From Gelidibacter japonicus (lineage in GTDB: Bacteria > Bacteroidota > Bacteroidia > Flavobacteriales > Flavobacteriaceae): a stretch of DNA of 64,000 nucleotides. This document shows, piece after piece, positions 44,294 through 52,894 of the stretch. The stretch lies in the NCBI RefSeq assembly GCF_010725055.1, contig NZ_BJKB01000018.1, positions 30,787-94,786 on the forward strand, given 5' to 3'. The number at the start of each line of letters is the position of its first letter. Position 1 is the stretch's first letter. The notes beneath the pieces are model-generated. The model saw only the letters and a program-made list of their open reading frames with translations, had not been told where the DNA came from and ran no database searches. The position numbers and the translations under genes were made by a program.

Positions 44294-44896
44294 TTATAGT
44301 GACCAAGCTTTGCCTCCAGTTGCTTCTTCTACAGAAATACATCCTTTTTGCTCACCGGGTACGGGATCATAGGCCAATACATTCTTGCCAATCTCCTTAC
44401 TTGTTTTATAGGCCCAAACCGTTTGATCGCGTATGGTCAAGAGAGTCATGAAAACTAAATGTTCTTCTGTGATATACGCTAATCTTTGCGCTTTTGAAAT
44501 CCGTAAGTATTTTGAAAGGATGGCGTCAAGGTCTTCCGTTTTTAACTTGATAGGTTGTTCGGGGTCTGGTTCTACATTTGGTATGCCCAACTCGTCCATA
44601 ACAGCCTCAAAACCCAACTTATAGGTTTCTTTGTCTTCGTCGGTTAATGCTTCAGCCACATAAAGATCAATAAATTTAGGAACATTGACATCCAATGCGC
44701 CAGGAGTGTCTTTTGTTTTTGGTAAAATCAAATCGACTAGCCCCTCTAAAACTAAAGCCTGTATATCGGAGTGGAATAGAGGTACCCACTTTTCCGCTTT
44801 CGTACTACAACTTTGAAGCATGCTCAGGATGGTAGGCGTTGCAATAATATAGCCCAATGACAAGCCCATTCCTTTAAGTGCGTCTCTTCTATTCAT
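44294..44896 (-). CDS. Gluconate 2-dehydrogenase subunit 3 family protein (Tat substrate)
   Basis: 200 residues. The N-terminus MNRRDALKGMGLSLGYIIA has the twin-arginine motif, and a lipobox-like LQSC lies at about residue 30. The rest matches the small non-catalytic subunit of flavin sugar dehydrogenases (LVDLILPKTKDTPGALDVNVPKFIDLYV and LLTIRDQTVWAYKTSKEIGKNVLAYDPVPGEQKGC). It starts 2 bp after the GMC gene stop, so the two are translated together. It probably carries the folded GMC subunit across the inner membrane by the Tat route. Confidence 0.9.
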   Translation of the reverse strand: MNRRDALKGMGLSLGYIIATPTILSMLQSCSTKAEKWVPLFHSDIQALVLEGLVDLILPKTKDTPGALDVNVPKFIDLYVAEALTDEDKETYKLGFEAVMDELGIPNVEPDPEQPIKLKTEDLDAILSKYLRISKAQRLAYITEEHLVFMTLLTIRDQTVWAYKTSKEIGKNVLAYDPVPGEQKGCISVEEATGGKAWSL

Positions 44897-44898
44897 AA

Positions 44899-46590
44899 TT
44901 ACGCTTTATTTGATTTGAACTGTTCCACGGCATGATGTGCAGCTCTTGCCGTTAGTGCCATATAGGTCAAGGATGGATTTTGACATCCCGATGAGGTCAT
45001 ACAGGCCCCATCCGTAACATATACATTAGGAACGCCGTGTACTTGATTATTGGCATTAAGCACAGAAGTTTTTGGATCTCTTCCCATACGTGCAGTTCCC
45101 ATTTCATGGATGCCAATGCCCGGTGCATGTCTCATATCAAAAGTCTTGACATCCTTAAAACCTGCTTTTTCCAACATTTCAGCAGCTTGTTGTTTAATAT
45201 CCTCACGCATGGCCAATTCATTTTCTTTCCACTCGGCATCAAAGGTGACTGTTGGTAAGCCCCAATCGTCCAACTTGTCATAATCCAAAGTCATTTTATT
45301 GTCATGATACGGTAAACACTCACCAAAGCCCATAATGCCCATGGTCCACTCTCCAGGTTTTAAAATGGCTTCTTTGAATTTTTCACCATAGCCTATTTCC
45401 GCAACGTGCTCTGACATGCCGTTTCGTCCACCACCACCTTGATATCCATAACCTCTCAGAAAGTCTTTTCGTTCTGTGGCTTCATCACCTAAGTTTCTAA
45501 ATCTCGGAATATAGACGCCGTTTGGTCGTCGTCCTTTAAAATATTGGTCTTCAAAGCCCTCTACTCTGGCGTTGGCACCAGCCCCTAAATGATGATCCAT
45601 GATATTATGACCTAACTCTCCCGAATCGTTGCCCAATCCATTTGGAAACCGCTCTGATTTGGATTGCATCAATATGGACGCTGAAGCTATTGCCGACGCA
45701 CAGCAGAAGATGATATCGGCGTTAAAGACATAAGTTTCTTTGGTTTCGGCATCGATAACCTTAACACCAGTTGCTTTCTTTAGTTGGTCGTCATAAATAA
45801 TTTCATGGACAATGGAATTTGGTCTTAAAGTCATATTCCCGGTTTCTTCGGCAGCAGGCAATGTGGATGCGTTACTGCTGAAATAAGCACCATAAGGACA
45901 GCCTCTGATGCATCTATTTCTATATTGGCAATTGCTCCTGCCTTTATGATTGTGATTACCTGTGAGATGAGCAACTCTGCCGATCGTTAACAATCGGTCC
46001 TCGTAATTACTGGCAATTTTCGATTTAAATTCTTCTTCAACACAAGTTAATTCCATAGGTGGTGAAAAAATACTATCCGGCAAATGCGGCAATCCTAAAG
46101 CTTCACCACTAATGCCAACATGTCTTTCTACATAGTCATACCACGGTGCAATATCTTTATAGCGTATGGGCCAATCCACACCGTGACCATCTTTTATATT
46201 GGCCGTAAAGTCCAGATCGCTTAAACGGTAACTCTGACGTCCCCATGTCAGTGAACGACCGCCAACATGATAACCACGCATCCAATCAAAACGCTTGATT
46301 TCGTTATAAGGATGTTTGATATCATCAACAAACCAATGTTTACTTTCTGCAGCGGTAGTATAGCCGGTTCTGGCTTGTTTTTCCTGTCTTTTTTTCTCCT
46401 CAGCGGTGGTGGCTCCACGTAGTTCCAAATCCCAAGGATCATCATGCATGGTGGGATAATCGCCGTGTTTCACCATTCGCCCTCTCTCAAGGACTAAAGT
46501 TTTTAAGCCATTTTCACATAATTCCTTGGCTGCCCAACCACCGCTTATTCCTGTCCCAATGACAATAGCGTCATAATGATCTTTTATCAT
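44899..46590 (-). CDS. GMC family oxidoreductase, likely glycoside 3-dehydrogenase flavoprotein
   Basis: 563 residues. The FAD-binding N-terminus is IVIGTGISGGWAAKELCENG. A CxxGCPYGA-like segment (NRCIRGCPYGAYFSS) and the C-terminal catalytic block HAPGIGIHEMGTARMG...NPSLTYMAL are typical of the gluconate 2-/glucoside 3-dehydrogenase subgroup. It has no signal of its own and is presumably exported with the Tat-bearing partner encoded next. Oxidation at sugar C3 is inferred from the partner and from two DUF1080 genes around it. No cytochrome c subunit is adjacent. First gene of the minus-strand operon. Confidence 0.88.
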   Translation of the reverse strand: MIKDHYDAIVIGTGISGGWAAKELCENGLKTLVLERGRMVKHGDYPTMHDDPWDLELRGATTAEEKKRQEKQARTGYTTAAESKHWFVDDIKHPYNEIKRFDWMRGYHVGGRSLTWGRQSYRLSDLDFTANIKDGHGVDWPIRYKDIAPWYDYVERHVGISGEALGLPHLPDSIFSPPMELTCVEEEFKSKIASNYEDRLLTIGRVAHLTGNHNHKGRSNCQYRNRCIRGCPYGAYFSSNASTLPAAEETGNMTLRPNSIVHEIIYDDQLKKATGVKVIDAETKETYVFNADIIFCCASAIASASILMQSKSERFPNGLGNDSGELGHNIMDHHLGAGANARVEGFEDQYFKGRRPNGVYIPRFRNLGDEATERKDFLRGYGYQGGGGRNGMSEHVAEIGYGEKFKEAILKPGEWTMGIMGFGECLPYHDNKMTLDYDKLDDWGLPTVTFDAEWKENELAMREDIKQQAAEMLEKAGFKDVKTFDMRHAPGIGIHEMGTARMGRDPKTSVLNANNQVHGVPNVYVTDGACMTSSGCQNPSLTYMALTARAAHHAVEQFKSNKA

Positions 46591-46735
46591 CTTCTATTTT
46601 TAATTTTCATAACTCTTAATAGCCTACTAAAATATGAAAAATAACCACAATTTATTCGGGGTTGAATATTAATAAAGGCTAAACTTGGTCAAATTAGTTA
46701 AATTCTAATGAAACTTTAGTAAATTCATCTTTCTT

Positions 46736-46743
46736 TATTTTTG
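46736..46743 (+). promoter_or_regulatory. -7 box of the isomerase-oxidoreductase operon
   Basis: TATTTTTG matches TAnnTTTG fully and lies 36 bp upstream of the ATG at 46780. It argues against the in-frame TTG start at 46741, which it overlaps. Confidence 0.5.
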
Positions 46744-46779
46744 AAAGAATTAATACTAAACGATCAAACCAATATTATT

Positions 46780-47751
46780 ATGACCAAAAATACCATTATT
46801 CCTTTATTTCTACTTTTTACTTTAACGACTATGTTCTTAGGATGCAAAGAGAGTGCGTCAAAGTCTGAAAAAGAGCAGGTGTCAACTGAAGTCAAGGAGC
46901 CGTTTTTTAAATTGTCGTTAGCGCAGTGGTCCCTGCATAGAGCCATTGGAAGTGATCAATTGGATCCTGTGGACTTTGCTGAAAAGGCCAAAGAAATGGG
47001 ATTTGAAGGAATAGAATATGTGTCAGGGCTTTATACTAAAAAGATAGAATCCATGGGGATGGAAGCGCTTCTTGATACTTTAAAAGCGAAAAGTGTAGAA
47101 TATGATATTGAAAATGTTTTGATTATGATTGACGGTGAAGGTGATTTGGCTGCATCTGATGAACAAGAAAGAAATCAAGCGGTTGAAAATCATAAAAAAT
47201 GGGTGGATGCTGCCGATTTCTTGGGCTGTCATTCTATTCGGGTCAATCTTTTCGGCTCTAAAAATGAGGACGACTGGATTTCAAATGCCACAATAGGTTT
47301 AAGACAATTGGCAGAGTATGGCCAATCTAAAGGAATCAATGTGATTGTCGAAAACCATGGCGGATTTTCTTCCAATGCCGAACTTTTAACGCGTGTCATA
47401 AAGAATATAGACATGGAAAATTGTGGGACCTTGCCTGACTTCGGCAATTTTTGCGTGAAACGTGATAGTGGTGAAAATTGGAGAGGAAAATGTATTGAAG
47501 AGTACGATAAATATAAAGGTACCGAAGAGATGATGCCTTATGCCAAAGGGGTTAGTGCCAAGTCTTATGATTTTGACAAGGAAGGGAATGAAACGACACT
47601 TGATTATCCTCGCTTTTTGAAGATTGTTAAGGACGCTGGGTATACCGGTTATGTGGGGGTAGAATTTGAAGGAAGCAATGTCAGTGAAGAAGAAGGAATC
47701 GAATTGACAAGAGACCTCTTGATAAAAATAGGAAAGGAACTCTCCGAATAA
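46780..47751 (+). CDS. Sugar phosphate isomerase/epimerase-like TIM-barrel lipoprotein
   Basis: 323 residues from the ATG at 46780 (MTKNTIIPLF), giving a lipoprotein signal ending FLGC. The AP-endonuclease-2-type TIM barrel shows FEGIEYVSGLYTK, ENVLIMIDGEG, VIVENHGGFSSN (metal-site Glu), LPDFGNFCV and GYVGVEFEGS. Location in the periplasm is unusual for a sugar isomerase and fits processing of imported or freshly oxidised sugars. It heads a four-gene plus-strand operon with two Gfo/Idh/MocA enzymes and a DUF1080 lipoprotein. Confidence 0.88.
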   Translation: MTKNTIIPLFLLFTLTTMFLGCKESASKSEKEQVSTEVKEPFFKLSLAQWSLHRAIGSDQLDPVDFAEKAKEMGFEGIEYVSGLYTKKIESMGMEALLDTLKAKSVEYDIENVLIMIDGEGDLAASDEQERNQAVENHKKWVDAADFLGCHSIRVNLFGSKNEDDWISNATIGLRQLAEYGQSKGINVIVENHGGFSSNAELLTRVIKNIDMENCGTLPDFGNFCVKRDSGENWRGKCIEEYDKYKGTEEMMPYAKGVSAKSYDFDKEGNETTLDYPRFLKIVKDAGYTGYVGVEFEGSNVSEEEGIELTRDLLIKIGKELSE

Positions 47752-47784
47752 ACATATTTTAACTTATCTAAATTCGTATAAATT

Positions 47785-49296
47785 ATGAGCAAATCTAATA
47801 AAGACCATACAATTTCCAGACGAAAGTTTGTAGGCATGTCCATGGCAGCTACGGCGGCTTTTTCCATCATACCTTCTTATGCAGTAAGTGGTTTGGGCCA
47901 TGTTGCACCGAGTGACAAATTGAATATTGCCGGAATTGGCGTTGGTGGGATGGGTCTTGCTAACCTAAAAAATCTATCGTCGCAGAATATCGTCGCACTT
48001 TGTGATGTGGATTGGAAATACGCTGCAGGTGCGGCGACCACATTCCCAAATGCAAAAAAATATTGGGATTGGCGTAAAATGTTTGACGAAATGGGCAAAG
48101 ATATAGATGCAGTTGTTATTGCAACGGCTGATCATACCCATGCCATTATTGCTGCACATGCCATGACTATGGGCAAGCACGTCTTTCTTCAAAAACCTTT
48201 AACCCACTCAGTTTATGAGTCGCGGTTATTGACAAAACTGGCAGAAAAACATAAAGTGGCCACACAAATGGGGAACCAAGGTGCTTCTGGGGAAGGTGTT
48301 GCCAAAACTTGCGAAATTCTCTGGAGCGGTGCCATTGGCGATGTGAAAAGAGTGGAATCTTTTACGGATCGTCCAATCTGGCCACAGGGATTAAATACAC
48401 CTGAAAGAGGCGATTGGGTTCCGGACACATTAGACTGGGATTTGTTTACGGGCCCGGCTAAGATGAGACCCTTCAGTGAAGTGTATCATCCATGGAATTG
48501 GCGTGGGTGGTGGGATTATGGAACTGGTGCCTTGGGCGATATGGCTTGCCATGTTTTGCATCCTGTATTTGAAGGTCTTCAATTAGGATATCCCAATAAA
48601 GTACAAGCAAGTTCGTCGTTATTATTAAACGACTCCGCTCCGGTTTCTCAGGCAGTAAAACTAAGCTTTCCTTCAAGAGGAAGAAAAGGTAAAATCAAAT
48701 TAGACGAAGTAGATGTACATTGGTATGACGGTGGTATCCAACCGATGTTACCAGATAACTGGCCTGCAGGAAAAAATCCGAACAAATCGGGTGGCGGGAC
48801 TTTCTTCTACGGTACTAAGGACATTCTTCATGTGGGGTGTTACGGTATTGAACCTGAATTGATGTCAGGCAAATCAATAGCTGCGCCTAAAACAGAGAGA
48901 AGGGTTGAAGAAGAACTCGGTTTATCGTGGAAAAGCGGTGCACATGAAATGGATTGGGTGCGTGCCTGTAAAGAAAATCCAGAAAGTAGAAAACCTACAA
49001 TTTCTGATTTTGCGGTGGCAGGCCCTTTTAATGAAATGGTCGTTATGGGCGTCCTTGCCGTAAGACTTCAGGCCTTAAATAAGGTTTTGGAATGGGATGG
49101 TGCAAATATGAAGTTTACGAACATTGGCGCCAACGAAGAAATTAGAACCGTGATCAAGGACGGCTTTAAAATCCATGATGGTCATCCAACTTTTAACAAA
49201 GATTGGACAGAGCCTATGAATGCCATTGCATACTCTCAAGAGCTTATAAAACACACCTATAGGGAGGGTTGGACTTTACCGGACATGCCTTCGTAA
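47785..49296 (+). CDS. Gfo/Idh/MocA family oxidoreductase with Tat signal
   Basis: 503 residues. The N-terminus has SRRKFVGMSMAATAAF, a twin-arginine signal. The NAD(P)-binding domain follows (GIGVGGMGLANL, LCDVD, ATADHTHAI, EKPL replaced by LQKPLTHS), then a long C-terminal domain of the bacterial type (YHPWNWRGWWDYGTGALGDMACH). The Tat route would carry the enzyme with bound cofactor. Probably oxidises or reduces a keto-sugar in the periplasm. Next to the isomerase (33-bp gap) and DUF1080 genes. Confidence 0.92.
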   Translation: MSKSNKDHTISRRKFVGMSMAATAAFSIIPSYAVSGLGHVAPSDKLNIAGIGVGGMGLANLKNLSSQNIVALCDVDWKYAAGAATTFPNAKKYWDWRKMFDEMGKDIDAVVIATADHTHAIIAAHAMTMGKHVFLQKPLTHSVYESRLLTKLAEKHKVATQMGNQGASGEGVAKTCEILWSGAIGDVKRVESFTDRPIWPQGLNTPERGDWVPDTLDWDLFTGPAKMRPFSEVYHPWNWRGWWDYGTGALGDMACHVLHPVFEGLQLGYPNKVQASSSLLLNDSAPVSQAVKLSFPSRGRKGKIKLDEVDVHWYDGGIQPMLPDNWPAGKNPNKSGGGTFFYGTKDILHVGCYGIEPELMSGKSIAAPKTERRVEEELGLSWKSGAHEMDWVRACKENPESRKPTISDFAVAGPFNEMVVMGVLAVRLQALNKVLEWDGANMKFTNIGANEEIRTVIKDGFKIHDGHPTFNKDWTEPMNAIAYSQELIKHTYREGWTLPDMPS

Positions 49297-49343
49297 TATA
49301 TAGAATTTTAATAAATAACATATAAATCTAAAATAGTAAACCA

Positions 49344-50108
49344 ATGAAAAAATTAAGTGTGATTGTCATTTTTAGCTTAGTGCTCATGCCTTTCTTATCG
49401 AGTTGTAAAGAAAAAACCAAGGAAACTACCGAAACAGAAACAGAAACTATGGATGTAAATGAAGATAATGAAAATGATTGGATCGTTCTTTTTGATGGCA
49501 CGTCTTCAGAAGGTTGGCGAGGTTATAAAAAGGATCACTTTCCTGAGGCTTGGAAAATTGTTGACGGAACCATTCATTGTATAGGATCAGGTCGAGGTGA
49601 AGCTGGGCATAAAGATGGTGGCGACATTATCTATGATAAAAAGTTTAAAAATTTCACTTTGAGTTTGGAATGGAAAATCTCTGAAGGCGGAAATTCCGGT
49701 ATTTTTTATCTTGGCCAGGAAGACTTGGATTATATCTGGAAAACGGCACCTGAGATGCAAGTATTGGATAATGACAAGCACCCGGATGCTAAATTAGGTA
49801 AAGACGGCAACAGACAAGCAGGATCACTCTACGATTTGATTCCGGCAAAACCGCAAAATGCCAAACCTGTAGGCCAATGGAATCAAGTGGAGATTACCGT
49901 CTATAATGGAACTGTTGTCCATAAGCAAAATGGTGTCAATGTTGTGGAATACCATTTGTGGACGCCGGAATGGAACGAATTGGTTGCTGGAAGTAAATTC
50001 CCGAGCCTAAATGAAAATTGGGCAGATGTAGCCAACGAAGGCTATATCGGTTTACAAGATCATGGCGACGACGTTTGGTTTAGAAATATTAAGATTAAGG
50101 AATTATAA
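49344..50108 (+). CDS. DUF1080 lipoprotein (3-keto-disaccharide hydrolase family), copy 2
   Basis: 254 residues with a lipoprotein signal (lipobox near FLSSC, C22) and a Glu/Thr-rich linker. The DUF1080 domain is WIVLFDGTSSEGWRGYKKDHFP, AWKIVDGTIHC, NFTLSLEWKISEGGNSGIFY and GYIGLQDHGDDVWFRNIKI. It differs clearly from copy 1, suggesting different glycosidic substrates or anomers. Third gene of the plus-strand operon. Confidence 0.92.
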   Translation: MKKLSVIVIFSLVLMPFLSSCKEKTKETTETETETMDVNEDNENDWIVLFDGTSSEGWRGYKKDHFPEAWKIVDGTIHCIGSGRGEAGHKDGGDIIYDKKFKNFTLSLEWKISEGGNSGIFYLGQEDLDYIWKTAPEMQVLDNDKHPDAKLGKDGNRQAGSLYDLIPAKPQNAKPVGQWNQVEITVYNGTVVHKQNGVNVVEYHLWTPEWNELVAGSKFPSLNENWADVANEGYIGLQDHGDDVWFRNIKIKEL

Positions 50109-50279
50109 GCAGAGGTTTGTCGAAAACCTAAGCTCAACGTATTGAAATTCCTCGTGCCCCTGAATGATTTTGATAGGCAACACATGTTATTCCATCAGAT
50201 TCATCATTCTAACGCACAAGGAATTTCTATTTAAATGATTTTAAATTCAAAGTAAAATATCAAAACAGATAATACAAAC

Positions 50280-51443
50280 ATGAGAAAATTAAGAATGGGA
50301 ATGATCGGTGGAGGCATTGGCTCTTTTATTGGAGATGTACACAGAAAAGCATCAGGTCTTGATGGAATGATTGAATTGGTCTGTGGTGCTTTCAGCAGCA
50401 CTGCGGAAAAGTCAAAAGCATCAGGTAAGGCATTGTTGCTTCCTGAAGATCGCTGTTATGGTAGTTTTGAAGAAATGATTCTTAAAGAAAAAGAATTGCC
50501 GGAAGATATTCGTATGGATTTTGTAAGCATTGTGACACCCAACCACATGCATTTTGGACCTGCAAGATTAGCCTTGGAAAATGGATTCCATGTCGTATGC
50601 GATAAACCGCTGACCTTAACTGTAGATGAAGCGAAAGTTTTAGAAAAGCTGGTAAAATCCACTGGATTACATTTTGCATTGACTCATAATTATCCTGGAA
50701 GTCCAATGGTGAAACAGGCAAAAGCCATGGTTAAAAATGGTGATCTTGGAAAAATCAGAAAAGTACAAGTCCATTATTTACAAGGATGGATGGCAACTGC
50801 CGTTGAAGATTCGGGCAATAAACAAGCCGTTTGGCGCGTGGATCCTTCAAAGTCTGGTGTCGGTGGTGCCTTGGGAGATATCGGAACCCATGCCCATAAT
50901 ATGTTAGAGTATGTCACTGGATTAAAAGTTAAGGAGCTTGCGGCAGATTTAGGAAAATTTGGTAAGGGTCGCCTTTTGGACGATGATGGCAATATTTTAC
51001 TGCGCTTAGAAAATGGAGCAAAAGGGACGATGTCTTTTTCTCAAATTGCCGTGGGAGAAGAAAATAATTTCTCGATTAGAGTTTATGGTGAAAAGGGTAG
51101 TTTGGAATGGCATCAGGAAACTCCAAATGAATTAACAACGAGGTGGATAGATAAGCCAAAAGTGGTTTACACACCTAATGGCCATGAGCTTTATCCAAAT
51201 GCTATAGCGGCATCTCGCATTCCGGCTGGTCATCCGGAAGGCTATTTGGAAGCTTTTGCCAATGTCTATAAGAACTTTGCCACACATGTAAATGCATCTC
51301 TAACGGATACGAAAATTGAAACACCCGATTATCCTACCGTGTACGACGGCATTAGAGGCGTACAGTTTATTCATGCCGCCATTGAAAGTGACAAACAGAA
51401 TGCGGCTTGGGTAGGCTTGAGTAGCTTTACAAGAAGAGATTAG
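50280..51443 (+). CDS. Gfo/Idh/MocA family oxidoreductase (cytosolic)
   Basis: 387 residues without a signal peptide, starting MRKLRMGMIGGGIGSFIGDVHRKA. NAD-binding and catalytic motifs: GGGIGSF, VTPNHMHF, CDKPLTL (Lys of EKP), and GGALGDIGTHAHNM with the catalytic His. It would act inside the cell after uptake of the product. A 171-bp gap separates it from the DUF1080 gene, so it may be transcribed with the operon or partly independently. Confidence 0.92.
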   Translation: MRKLRMGMIGGGIGSFIGDVHRKASGLDGMIELVCGAFSSTAEKSKASGKALLLPEDRCYGSFEEMILKEKELPEDIRMDFVSIVTPNHMHFGPARLALENGFHVVCDKPLTLTVDEAKVLEKLVKSTGLHFALTHNYPGSPMVKQAKAMVKNGDLGKIRKVQVHYLQGWMATAVEDSGNKQAVWRVDPSKSGVGGALGDIGTHAHNMLEYVTGLKVKELAADLGKFGKGRLLDDDGNILLRLENGAKGTMSFSQIAVGEENNFSIRVYGEKGSLEWHQETPNELTTRWIDKPKVVYTPNGHELYPNAIAASRIPAGHPEGYLEAFANVYKNFATHVNASLTDTKIETPDYPTVYDGIRGVQFIHAAIESDKQNAAWVGLSSFTRRD

Positions 51444-51548
51444 AAGTATGTAATTGAGATCATTCTTTTGCGACTAAAATATCATAATTTATATATGCGT
51501 TATATTTCAATCGATCAATAATTAATTATTTTTTTGTTATATAGGTTA

Positions 51549-51581
51549 TTGACACTGGTTTTTAATAATTGCATATATTTG
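51549..51581 (+). promoter_or_regulatory. Promoter of the hicB-hicA pair
   Basis: TTG (51549-51551), a 22-bp spacer, and TATATTTG (51574-51581) match the flavobacterial consensus in full. It ends 21 bp before the HicB ATG. Confidence 0.75.
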
Positions 51582-51602
51582 AATAAATAATAAAATAATC
51601 TT

Positions 51603-51986
51603 ATGTCTAATTTACAGTTGACTGCTGATTTGGGGTTTGGAAATGGGAAGTATCATGTTGGTCTTTCGTTGGTAGAATTTGAGGAAGATAACGTTATCAT
51701 TATTTATTCCCCTGCTTTGGATTTAAGCGGTTATGGATACACTCAGGCAGAAGCAAAGCAGTCTTTTTCTGAAGCACTCCATGAATTCTTTCGTTATACT
51801 AATAATAAAAAAACCTTAGAGAAGGTTTTAAAAGAATTAGGTTGGGCGATTAGAGGTTCAAAGAAAAAACCAAAATTCGATCCACCAAAGGATTCTGATT
51901 TGGTTTCTTTAAATCCATTATACAATGACATTGTTAATAACAAGAGTTATAAGGTTTCAAGAGAAGATGTTGAATTTGCCTATTAG
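51603..51986 (+). CDS. HicB-like antitoxin
   Basis: 127 residues. The partial RNase-H fold of HicB is recognisable: YHVGLSLVEFEEDNVIIIYSP, then ALDLSGYGYTQAEAKQSFSEAL HEFF. A Lys-rich linker (GSKKKPKFDPP) precedes a C-terminal tail. No ribbon-helix-helix or helix-turn-helix DNA-binding domain is evident, so autoregulation, if any, would differ from the standard HicB. It starts the operon and is followed by the toxin gene 5 bp later. Confidence 0.75.
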   Translation: MSNLQLTADLGFGNGKYHVGLSLVEFEEDNVIIIYSPALDLSGYGYTQAEAKQSFSEALHEFFRYTNNKKTLEKVLKELGWAIRGSKKKPKFDPPKDSDLVSLNPLYNDIVNNKSYKVSREDVEFAY

Positions 51987-51991
51987 CCTTT

Positions 51992-52222
51992 ATGTCGACG
52001 AAGCATTTAAGAAATATTCCACTTAAATTATATCGAGATTTTCTGAAAGATCAAGGATGTTCATGCAATAGGACCACTGGTGGTCATGAACATTGGACAA
52101 GAAGTGATCTTTTAAGACCAATCACTGTTCAATCGCATGTTGATCCCGTTCCTGAATTTATTATAAAAAATGCCTTAAAACAATTAGGATTATCTAAAAA
52201 AGATTTTCTTGATTGGATTTGA
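51992..52222 (+). CDS. hicA: HicA-like toxin (mRNA interferase family)
   Basis: 76 residues, double-stranded-RNA-binding-like HicA fold. The catalytic histidine lies in TGGHEHW (H32), the hallmark motif. The C-terminus HVDPVPEFIIKNALKQLGLSKKDFLDWI is also family-like. HicA cleaves mRNA to stop growth and is neutralised by HicB. Antitoxin-first order is the reverse of the E. coli pair but common in other groups. Confidence 0.85.
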   Translation: MSTKHLRNIPLKLYRDFLKDQGCSCNRTTGGHEHWTRSDLLRPITVQSHVDPVPEFIIKNALKQLGLSKKDFLDWI

Positions 52223-52400
52223 ACTGAATTGTCAATTTTTTATCTGTATTTAAAGACCATAAAGTTCATTGATATAAACCTCTGAAAATTTAAGAGCCGG
52301 CAGTTAAAAATTATCAAAAAAATTTGAATCTGACATAGGACACTTTTTAACAAGTTACCATAGCCAATGTAATAAATCATAACAATATAGCAGTACATTT

Positions 52401-52793
52401 TTACTGTTTGGTCAAAGTGTACTTATCACCAATCGGATTGGTCATTGTTAGTGAGTTTTCACCTAAACGAAACGTCCATTCACCGTTTAAAATCAACGAC
52501 CAATCAAACTCGGCGGTCCAAGGGCACTCATTAAAAAAGCTTATTGTGTTTCCGGAAATTGAATAAGTTCCATTGCAAATTGCTGGGAATTTTTCGATTT
52601 CACTCTGTCCATTGAATGACCCATTATCAAAACGCAATTCAACCTTGGAAGAATTTTCATTACGCTCAAAAATTCCGATATAATCTCCATTTATTTCAGA
52701 ATGGAAACTGTCATCATCATTTTTACAAGAAGAGATGATCATTAAAAGCCCGATTAGAATTAAGATTTTTGGTTTCATAATGGTGTTTTTCAT
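52401..52793 (-). CDS. Small lipoprotein of unknown function
   Basis: 130 residues (or 125 from the second Met at 52778). A lipoprotein signal ends IISSC, followed by KNDDD, the acidic export tail frequent in Bacteroidota surface lipoproteins. The rest is predicted beta-rich (IGIFERNENSSKVELRF, TYSISGNTISFF, GEWTFRLGENSLTMTN), which resembles a small lipocalin-like barrel. I do not recognise a family. Monocistronic. Confidence 0.7.
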   Translation of the reverse strand: MKNTIMKPKILILIGLLMIISSCKNDDDSFHSEINGDYIGIFERNENSSKVELRFDNGSFNGQSEIEKFPAICNGTYSISGNTISFFNECPWTAEFDWSLILNGEWTFRLGENSLTMTNPIGDKYTLTKQ

Positions 52794-52894
52794 AAGATGG
52801 GATTTGTGTTGAAAGGTTGCGTTATATAAACTACAACTTCAAAATAAAACGACTCTTATTTTCAAAAAGCCATGAAACCTTGTTAAATAATTTC

